64,000 bases of DNA from Streptomyces aquilus (GTDB taxonomy: Bacteria; Actinomycetota; Actinomycetes; Streptomycetales; Streptomycetaceae). The first letter of the stretch is position 1, and the number at the start of each line of letters is the position of its first letter. The DNA is taken from positions 7,130,001 to 7,194,000 of the forward strand of contig NZ_CP034463.1 in the NCBI RefSeq assembly GCF_003955715.1. Direction: 5' to 3'. Shown here one piece after another: positions 32,963-39,934 of the stretch. A program made the translations under genes and the position numbers. The notes beneath the pieces are model-generated. The model made no database searches, was not told where the DNA came from, and saw only the letters and a program-made list of their open reading frames with translations.

Positions 32963-33463
32963 ATGCCCGCTGCGCTGACCGTCTCGGCCTGCCCCGTCTC
33001 TACCGACGAGCACGAGGCTGCGCCGCCGTGCCCCGATGGCCTCGCGTATAGCCTCACGCTGCCTGCCCAGCCGATGAGTTCCCGCGTCGCGCGGGCCGCG
33101 ACCCGCGTTGCCCTCCAGGCGCACGGGTTGGGCGACATGACGGAGGCGGTGGTGCAGGTGGTGGGTGAACTGGCCGCGTGTGCGTACCGGTTCACGCCCG
33201 ACGACGACGCGTACCTGTCGCTGCGGTTCAGGGACGGTGCGTTGCGGGTGATCCTCTACGACGGGCATCCCCGGCACAGCCACCCGAGGGTCGTGGCGGC
33301 GTGCGATGCGCGGCGGCGGGCGGCGCTGCGGGTGTTGGGGTGCGTGGTGCGGGCGTGTGAGGGGGAGTGGGGGTTCGGGGAGGCTCGGGAGCCCGGGGGC
33401 GGGACGCGGATGTGGGCGGTGGTGCCTTGGGGTGGGGCTCGGGGGTATGCGGGGGTGGGGTGA
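32963..33463 (+). CDS. HATPase_c-type ATP-binding protein (anti-sigma-like)
   Basis: 166 residues from ATG 32963, with GAGGGAG 6 bp upstream; longer in-frame starts to 32858 exist. SARP/WhiJ-associated GHKL ATPase of the RsbW/SpoIIAB shape: SSRVARAATRVALQAHGLGD, the N-box region VVQVVGELAACAY (usually ELxTNA, here without the Asn), RFRDGALRVILYDG, and a Gly-rich C-terminus GEWGFGEAREPGGGTRMWAV. Loss of the canonical Asn and a short ATP lid suggest weak or absent kinase activity. Divergent from the XRE regulator. Confidence 0.75.
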   Translation: MPAALTVSACPVSTDEHEAAPPCPDGLAYSLTLPAQPMSSRVARAATRVALQAHGLGDMTEAVVQVVGELAACAYRFTPDDDAYLSLRFRDGALRVILYDGHPRHSHPRVVAACDARRRAALRVLGCVVRACEGEWGFGEAREPGGGTRMWAVVPWGGARGYAGVG

Positions 33464-33471
33464 GGGGTGGG

Positions 33472-35550
33472 CTATTCCGGGAGGGCGGTGGCTTGGGTGC
33501 GGGCTAGTGCGGCTTTGTCGGGGGCGTTGGCTCGGGTAAATGCGTCGGCGGCCTCGAGGTAGGCGGGGCGAGCCTGGGCGGGGCGGCCGGCGGTCTGATG
33601 GAGGAGGGCCAGGTTGTAGAGGGCCAGCCCGACGCCGTACCAGTCCTCGCACTCCCGAGCGATCTCCAGGGACGTGCCGTACGCCTCAACCGCCTCGCCC
33701 ACCCGTCCCGCCTCCTCCTGGGCGACGCCGAGGTTGTTCCACACGCTCGCCTCGCGGGTGCGGTCACCGGCGGCCTGGTACAGGTCGCGGGCCCGGGTGT
33801 GGGCCTGCACCGCCTCCTCCACCCGACCCGCCTCCCGCAGGGCGAGGCCGAGGTTGTTCCACGCCATCGCCTCGCCGGGGCGGTCACCGGCGGCCTGGTG
33901 CAGATCGCGGGCCCGGGTGAGGGCCTGCACCGCCTCCTCCACCCGACCCGCCTCCCCCAAGGCGTTGCCGAGGCCGTTCCACGCGCTCGCCTCGCGGGGG
34001 CGGTTCCCGGCGGCCTGGTGCAGGTCGCGGGCCCGGGTGTGGGCCTGCACCGCCTCCTCCACCCGTCCCGCCTCCCGCAGGGCAACGCCGAGGTTGTTCC
34101 ACGCGCCCGCCTCGTTCAGCCGGTCACCCGTCCGCCCGGCCGCCTCCCGCCGCGCCTCCGCTACCGCGATCCAGTCGTCGAAATACCGCCGCCAGTACAG
34201 ATACTCCCCCAGACACAAGGCCAGCCGCACCGCCTCCTGCGCGAACCGCTCCTCCCGCCCCCACCCCACCGCCGCCACCAGCCCGGCCCGCTCCCCGTCG
34301 AACCACGCCAACGCTTCCCCCCACTCCCCGAACCGCTCCGGCACTGGCATCCCCGGCAACCACCGCAACCGGTCATCCGCCGCATCCGCCCACCGCAGAT
34401 ACCACCCCAGCACCCGCTCCCGAGCCGCCTCCCCCTCCTCCCGCAACCCCGCATCCCCCGACACCACACCCACCCCAAACGCCCGCACCAAATCATGCAA
34501 ACCCCACCGCACGGCAGAGTCCCGGCCGTCGACGCAACGCACCGGCAAGACCAGATGAGCGGCGGCGAGGTCCTCCAACAACCCCAGCGCCACCGGCTCT
34601 TCGAGATCGGCCAGCGCGCAGATCGCCTCCGTGCTGGTATCCGCCCCCGGTGCCAGTGCGAGCAGGCGCAGCAACCGGGCCTGTGCGGGCGGGAGTCGGC
34701 GGTACGACGTCTCCAGAACCGGGCCCAGGACCAGCGACCGGCCGTACACGTCCTTCCCGGGGCTGCCCTTATCGAGTACGGCTGTCGGGTCTGCCGCACC
34801 CCGGATCTCGGTCACGAGGGAAGCGATGTCCCGATGGCGCCGCCGACGCAGCATGCCCGCGGCGATCTGCAACGCCAAGGGCAAATGGCCACAAAGCTCG
34901 GTCAGTTCGTGCAGCGCGTCGGCTTCCCGGGCCGGTCGGTCGTCGCGTTCGTCGGTGTCGAGCACGGCGCGCGTCAGCAGCGACTCCGAGTCGCCCGGGG
35001 TGAGGGTTTCAAGGTCGATGAGCCGGGCCGGGAGGGCGTCGGAGCGGTCCCGGGAAGTGATGATCACCCTGTGGTGGTCCGTGCCCGGCAGTAGGGGCAG
35101 GTACTGGGACGGATCCGAGGCGTTGTCCAGGATCAGCAGTGTTCGGTTCCGTCGCTCGGTCAGGAGGGCGTGATACGCGTCGTACTGGCGGCGCGCTGTC
35201 GGCGGCAGATCGGGCCCCCGCACGCCCATCGCGTCCAGAAGCGCCAGCACAGCCTGATCCGCCGTCATCGGAGCGTCGTCGTAACCCCGCAGGTCCACGA
35301 AGAGGAACCCGCCCGGGAACCAGCCCCTCGCCCGTGCCCGGTGCGCCGCCTCGACCGCGAGCGCGGTCTTGCCGATGCCGCCCATGCCGGTGACGGTGAA
35401 GATGAGGAGCGGGGGTGCGGGGGCGTCGTCTTCCGTCGGGGCCAGGTGGGGGAGCAGGCGGTCCAGGTCCGCCTTGCGACCTGTAAAGCTCGGTGGACGG
35501 GGTGGCAGCGTCGCGCTCGCCTGTGGGGCCGGGCCGTGGGCGGCGCCCCG
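33472..35550 (-). CDS. NB-ARC-TPR STAND ATPase, copy 2, no conventional start codon
   Basis: Coding similarity extends from just after the upstream nucleosidase stop (TAA 35554-35552) to TAG 33474-33472. The only ATG (35385) falls inside the P-loop motif (MGGIGKTALA), which cannot be a natural start. Upstream of it the frame reads HGPAPQASATLPPRPPSFTG, matching copy 3 (APQALASLPLRPGGFTGR), but has no ATG, GTG or TTG; CTG 35508 is the only weak candidate. Domains: NB-ARC (FVDLRGYDDAPM, LLILDNASDP, HHRVIITSRD, GHLPLALQI), winged helix, four 40-residue TPRs, C-terminal TPR-like helices. It is either made as a +1 frameshift fusion with the nucleosidase, or started at a non-standard codon, or is a split gene. 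Confidence 0.8.
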   Translation of the reverse strand, partial: RGAAHGPAPQASATLPPRPPSFTGRKADLDRLLPHLAPTEDDAPAPPLLIFTVTGMGGIGKTALAVEAAHRARARGWFPGGFLFVDLRGYDDAPMTADQAVLALLDAMGVRGPDLPPTARRQYDAYHALLTERRNRTLLILDNASDPSQYLPLLPGTDHHRVIITSRDRSDALPARLIDLETLTPGDSESLLTRAVLDTDERDDRPAREADALHELTELCGHLPLALQIAAGMLRRRRHRDIASLVTEIRGAADPTAVLDKGSPGKDVYGRSLVLGPVLETSYRRLPPAQARLLRLLALAPGADTSTEAICALADLEEPVALGLLEDLAAAHLVLPVRCVDGRDSAVRWGLHDLVRAFGVGVVSGDAGLREEGEAARERVLGWYLRWADAADDRLRWLPGMPVPERFGEWGEALAWFDGERAGLVAAVGWGREERFAQEAVRLALCLGEYLYWRRYFDDWIAVAEARREAAGRTGDRLNEAGAWNNLGVALREAGRVEEAVQAHTRARDLHQAAGNRPREASAWNGLGNALGEAGRVEEAVQALTRARDLHQAAGDRPGEAMAWNNLGLALREAGRVEEAVQAHTRARDLYQAAGDRTREASVWNNLGVAQEEAGRVGEAVEAYGTSLEIARECEDWYGVGLALYNLALLHQTAGRPAQARPAYLEAADAFTRANAPDKAALARTQATALPE

Positions 35551-35551
35551 G

Positions 35552-36418
35552 TTACCGCTGCTGCTGCCTGTCGGTCTTGCCGGTGACGGGGCCGTAGAAG
35601 GTGCCGCCCCGGAAGTCGATGTGGTCTCCGCCGTACGTCGTTCCGCCGCCTTCCCCGCGTTCTTGGGGACGCTCCTCGGAGTCGGCGGAACCCTCGCGGG
35701 GCCGGTGCTTGGTCAGTACGGCCATCGTGACAGCCGCAGCTTGCTTCGCCGCCAGCTGCTGTGAACCCGCCGCGTCGGCCTTGGACTTGCCCGCGTCGGC
35801 GTGGTCGCTGATGCCGCGGATGACCAGGGCGTCCAACTGGCCGTTGAGATGGGCGGCTTGGGCGGCGCCGGAGCCCTCCATCTCGATCGCGCCGGCGTCG
35901 TTGTAGTTCCGGCGGATGAAGTCGGCGATCTCGGACTCGCTGTCGGCCAGGACGATGTCGCCGGTGGCGATCGGCAGGAAGTGCGCGCGTACGTCGGGCA
36001 TGTCCCGTACCGCCGAACGGGCCGCCTGTTCCAGGGCGAGGGAACTCGGGAGCGCGCGGGGGCGGACCAGGAGGCCCTCTGGCGTCTGCTTGCCGCCGTG
36101 GATCTCGTACACCTGCGTGCCCACGACCACGTCGCCGATCTCCAGGTCGTCCTTGAGGCCGCCGGCGACACCGACGAAGAAGACGGCCTGCGGGTGCAGC
36201 CAGTTGATGAGCTGGGTGGTGAGGGATGCGGCACGCTCGGCGCCGACGCCCAGTTCGGAGAGGGCGATCTGCCAGGGCGTGTTGGGGAGTTGGCCCTTCT
36301 CCACGCGGAGCCCGCCGCTGTGTACGTGCTCCTCGCGATCCTCGACATGTGCGCGGACGGCCGTGTATTCGAGGGGGAGCGCGGTCAGGATGAGGGCGGT
36401 GGGCTGGGTCTTCGGCAC
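35552..36418 (-). CDS. Nucleosidase-fold (PNP/MTAN-like) effector, copy 2
   Basis: 288 residues, GTG 36418. Same architecture as copy 1: LILTALPLEYTAVRAHV, FFVGVAGGLKDDLEIGDVVV, EMEG (179-182), VIRGISDHADAGK (Asp205), a linker rich in Glu/Arg/Gly (~240-260), and the tail YGGDHIDFRGGTFYGPVTGK (262-281). Conservation of the ME and ISD elements indicates an active hydrolase; substrate by analogy a nucleotide such as ATP. Its TAA is followed by the NB-ARC frame in +1, as in copy 1. Divergent from a membrane protein gene with only 32 bp between the starts. Confidence 0.83.
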   Translation of the reverse strand: MPKTQPTALILTALPLEYTAVRAHVEDREEHVHSGGLRVEKGQLPNTPWQIALSELGVGAERAASLTTQLINWLHPQAVFFVGVAGGLKDDLEIGDVVVGTQVYEIHGGKQTPEGLLVRPRALPSSLALEQAARSAVRDMPDVRAHFLPIATGDIVLADSESEIADFIRRNYNDAGAIEMEGSGAAQAAHLNGQLDALVIRGISDHADAGKSKADAAGSQQLAAKQAAAVTMAVLTKHRPREGSADSEERPQERGEGGGTTYGGDHIDFRGGTFYGPVTGKTDRQQQR

Positions 36419-36450
36419 ACTCTCAAAGTACTGCGGGGGAAGGGGATCGG

Positions 36451-37002
36451 GTGCCGGAACAGGGTGTCACCGTCGGGCAGTTGCTGATCGTCGAGTATCA
36501 GACCATCAAGGACGAGCAGAAGGCACGGATCGGGTTCCGGGACAACCTGCTGTATGTGACCCTCGCCGTCGTGGCCGCCGTCATCGCCGCCGCCGCGCAG
36601 GCCAAGCAGGCGTCGATGCTGCTTGCCCTGCCTCCGGTGTGTGTCGTGCTCGGGTGGACCTACCTGGTGAACGACGACAAGATCTCGGCGATCGGTGCGT
36701 ATGTCCGGGCGGACCTCGGACCCCGGCTTGCGGCGCTTGCCGAGCCGGGTGGGGGATTCCAGGCGTTCGGGTGGGAGACCGGGCACTCGGGGGATCCTCG
36801 GCGGAAGTCCCGCAAGGCGATTCAGCTGGTAGTCGACCTGACGGCCTTCTGTGCGGTGCCGATCGCGGCGCTGGTCGTGTTCTGGGTCGGTGGGGAGGGC
36901 GGTGAATTGCTCGTCGTCCTGTCGGTGGTGGAGGCGCTGGCCGTGGTCGGGCTCGGGGTGCAGGTCGTGGTGTATGCGAGGGCGGCGCGAACTGGGGTGT
37001 GA
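36451..37002 (+). CDS. Four-helix membrane protein next to the NLR cassettes
   Basis: 183 residues, GTG 36451 with AAGGGG upstream. Predicted helices at about 33-50, 54-72, 124-146 and 151-176, with a basic N-terminal stretch (YQTIKDEQKARIGFRDNLLY) and a ~50-residue cytoplasmic loop. No enzymatic motif. It sits between the second nucleosidase gene (divergent) and the broken third NB-ARC gene (same strand, 55 bp downstream). The size and 2+2 helix layout recall membrane effectors of defence systems (for example SLATT-type), but I cannot assign it to such a family. Confidence 0.6.
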   Translation: MPEQGVTVGQLLIVEYQTIKDEQKARIGFRDNLLYVTLAVVAAVIAAAAQAKQASMLLALPPVCVVLGWTYLVNDDKISAIGAYVRADLGPRLAALAEPGGGFQAFGWETGHSGDPRRKSRKAIQLVVDLTAFCAVPIAALVVFWVGGEGGELLVVLSVVEALAVVGLGVQVVVYARAARTGV

Positions 37003-37057
37003 CGCCGTACCGTTGACCTACGGGTGCGAGCGCGAGGACCGGGGGACGGAACGGCGC

Positions 37058-39360
37058 ATGAGAGCGGCTTTACTTGCGGCCCTGGGCGAAGGCGCGGGCG
37101 GAGAGGCCGGGCGGCGGGCCGTTGAGGAACTGGCGCGGCTGCTTGGGCAGGGTGCGAGTGACTCGGCGTGGGTGCTCGCCGAGGCGGCCGCCGGCACGGA
37201 CCGGGAGGACGCGGTACGGGCCTGGGGTGACCGGGTGGCGGAGCTGCTCGGCGCCGATCCGAGGGTCGCGGGTTCCGTCGCGGCGGCCATGGAGCGGCAT
37301 GCGCCGGGTAGTACCGCGGCCTGGTATCGGGGCGATCACACCGACTTCCGGGGCGGGGTGTTCCTGCGCGAGGTGATCGGCGTACAGGTCGTGATCCAGC
37401 AGGCAGCCGCGGCGCCGCAGGCACTGGCCTCGCTGCCGTTGCGGCCCGGTGGGTTCACGGGGCGGGGCGCGGAGACCGCTGAGCTGCTGCGTGCGCTCGA
37501 TGACTCTGCCGCGGTCGTGGTCACTGCCGTGTCCGGGCTCGGTGGGATCGGCAAGACCGCGCTGGCCGTCGAGACCGCGCATCTGGCGTGCGGGAAGGGG
37601 TGGTTCCCGGGCGGGGTGCTCTTCGTGGACCTGCATGGGTACGACGACCGGCCCGTCAGCGCGGACCAGGCGCTTCAGTCACTGTTGCGGGCCCTTGGGG
37701 TTCCGCCAGAGCACATTCCGGCCACGGCCGACGATCGGGCGGCTCTCTACCGGTCGGGGACGCTTGTGATCTTCTTGACCGGGCGCTGCGTATCGCCTGC
37801 CCTGGGGACAGCCGTGTGACGGACGATGCGTCGGCGGCCGTACGACTCGCCGAACTGTGTGGGCATCTGCCGCTGGCCCTGCAGATCGCGGCGGCGCTGC
37901 TGGTGGACGACGTCGATATGCCGGTCGCGGAGCTTGTCGGCGAGCTTGAGGCGTCGCGGGACAGGCTCGTTCACCTCCATGACGGCGAGCGCAGTGTCCG
38001 CGCCGCCTTCGAGTTGTCCTATCGCCGGTTGTCTGTCGAACAGGCCCGTCTCCTGCGGCTTCTTGCCCTCGCGCCGGGGGCTGAGGTGAGCGATGAGGTC
38101 GCCGCCGTATTGGTGGGGGCCGAGGCTCCACCGCGGGGGGAGTTGAAGGCGCTGGCCCGAGCGCACCTTGTCGAGCGGGGGAGTGGGCGCGGGTGGTGGC
38201 GGCTGCATGACTTGGTGCGGGCGTTCGGGGTGGGTGTGGTGGCGGGGGATGCGGGGTTGTGGGAGGAGGGGGAGGTGGCTCGGGAGCGGGTGCTGGGTTG
38301 GTATCTGCGGTGGGCTGCGGCGGCGGATGACCGGTTGCGGTGGTTGCCGGGGAGGGAGGTGCCGGAGCGGTTCGGGGGGAGGGGGGAGGCGTTGGCGTGG
38401 TTCGACGGGGAGCGGGCTGGGCTGGTGGCGGCGGTGGGGTGGGGTCGGGAGGAGAGGTTCGCGCGGGGGGCGGTGCGGCTGGCCTGGCGTCTGGGGGTGT
38501 ATCTGGACTGGCGGCGGTATTTCGACGACTGGATCGCGGTGGCGGAGGCGGGGCGGGATGCAGCTGGGCGGGCGGGTGACCGGCTGGACGAGGCGGTCGC
38601 GTGGGACCACCTCGGCAGCGCCCTGTGGGAGGTGGGTCGGGGGGAGGAGGCGGTGCAGGCCCTCACCCGGGCCCACGGCCTGTTCCAGGACGTCGGTGAC
38701 CGCCCCGGCGAGGCGACGGCGTGGAACAACCTCGGCCTCGCCCTGCGGGAGGTGGGTCGGGTGGACGAGGCGGTGCAGGCCCACACCCAGGCCCGCGACC
38801 TGCACCAGGCCGTCGGGGACCGCCCCGGCGAGGCGAGCGCGTGGGACGGCCTCGGCGTCGCCTTGCGGGAGGTGGGTCGGGGGGAGGAGGCGGTGCAGGC
38901 CCACACCCGGGCCCGTGACCTGTTCCAGGACGTCGGGGACCGCCCCGGCGAGGCGGTGGCGTGGAACAACCTCGGCCTCGCCCTGCGGGATGTGGGTGGG
39001 GTGGAGGGGGCGGTCGAGGCGTACGGCACATCCCTGGAGATCGCTCGGGAGTGCGAGGACTGGTACAGCGCGGGGGCGGCCCTCTACAACCTGGCCGGCC
39101 TCCACTCGACCGCCGGCCGTCCGGACCAGGCCCGCCCCGCCTACCTCGAGGCCGCCGACACCTACACCCGAGCCAACGCCCCCGACAAAGCCGCCCAAGC
39201 CCGCACCCAAGCCGCCGCCCTAACCGCCCCCACCCCTAACGCCTCCCCACCCCCCGCCCCCACCGATACACCAACTCCGGCCTCCCCACCTGCCCATAAA
39301 CCGGCGCCCGCTCAGCCCTCCCCGCCTCCACCAGATGCTCCAGATACCGCCGAGCAGTGA
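37058..39360 (+). pseudogene. NB-ARC-TPR gene, copy 3, inactivated by internal deletion
   Basis: Fragment A (ATG 37058 to stop 37819) has a helical N-terminal domain (~1-85), the motif YRGDHTDFRGGVF (90-102), the linker APQALASLPLRPGGFTGR, and Walker A GLGGIGKT (160-167), then runs out of frame after ALYRS. Fragment B continues the homology from GDACDLLDRAL (about 37756) in another frame through winged helix and TPRs. Compared with copies 1 and 2, about 57 residues between these points are missing, including Walker B (LDNASDP) and HHRVIITSR. The natural C-terminal stop is also absent, so the frame runs 125 bp into the antisense of the response regulator gene. No functional NB-ARC can be made. 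Confidence 0.85.
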
Positions 39361-39934
39361 TCCGCGAGATCCCGACCCCCTCGGCCAGCCCCGTCGCCGT
39401 AAGCCCCTCCTCCGCCTCCCGCAGCGCAGCCGTCACCCGTTCCAGAGTCGGCGCACTCAACCCCTTGGGCAGCGCCGCAGGCGAGGGCGCCCGCAACGAA
39501 GCCAACGCCCGGTCCACCTCGTCCTGCCCGCTCGCTTCCCCCACCGCCGCATGGAACTCGGCGTACCGCACCAGCCGATCCCGCAGCGTGGCGAACGTGA
39601 ACGGCTTCAGTACGTACTGCACGACCCCCAGCGACACGCCCTCCCGCACCACCGTCAGATCCCGCGCCGACGTCACCGCTATCACGTCCGCCTGATGCCC
39701 CGCCGCCCGCAACGACCGCGCGAACTGCAACCCGTGCACATCCGGCAGATGCAGATCCAGCAGCAGCAGATCCACCGGCGTACGGTCCAGCAGCCGCCGC
39801 GCCTCCGCTCCCGTGTGCGCCTTGCCGACCGCGACGAACCCCGGTACCCGGCCCACGTACATCACATGTGCGTCCGCGGCCACCGGGTCGTCCTCGACGA
39901 CCAGGACGCGGATCGGCTCTGGCTGGGTCGTCAT
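39236..39934 (-). CDS. Response regulator, CitB/DctR type
   Basis: 232 residues, ATG 39934 overlapping the kinase stop by ATGA. Receiver domain (~8-125) with acidic pocket VVEDD, phospho-acceptor Asp in LLLLDLHLPDVHG (about Asp60), Thr/Ser in VTSARD and Lys in LKPFTF. C-terminal helix-turn-helix (~175-225: EGLTATGLAEGVGISRITARRYLEHLV). Architecture of DcuR/DctR/CitB regulators, which activate C4-dicarboxylate or citrate transporters, fitting the divergent dctA gene. The broken NB-ARC copy 3 overlaps its 3' end on the other strand. Confidence 0.92.
   Translation of the reverse strand: MTTQPEPIRVLVVEDDPVAADAHVMYVGRVPGFVAVGKAHTGAEARRLLDRTPVDLLLLDLHLPDVHGLQFARSLRAAGHQADVIAVTSARDLTVVREGVSLGVVQYVLKPFTFATLRDRLVRYAEFHAAVGEASGQDEVDRALASLRAPSPAALPKGLSAPTLERVTAALREAEEGLTATGLAEGVGISRITARRYLEHLVEAGRAERAPVYGQVGRPELVYRWGRGVGRR

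Noticed and set aside
35304..35385. ATG 35385 as true start of NB-ARC copy 2
   Set aside because: It lies within the P-loop GMGGIGKT; the protein would lack the first strand of the nucleotide-binding fold.
37058..39360. Two independent genes instead of one broken NB-ARC gene
   Set aside because: Fragment B has no ribosome binding site at its frame start, and the fragments align consecutively to copies 1 and 2 with one internal gap.
28747..39360. Mobile element or phage origin of the NLR region
   Set aside because: No integrase, transposase, tRNA target or terminal repeats were seen; only internal gene duplications.
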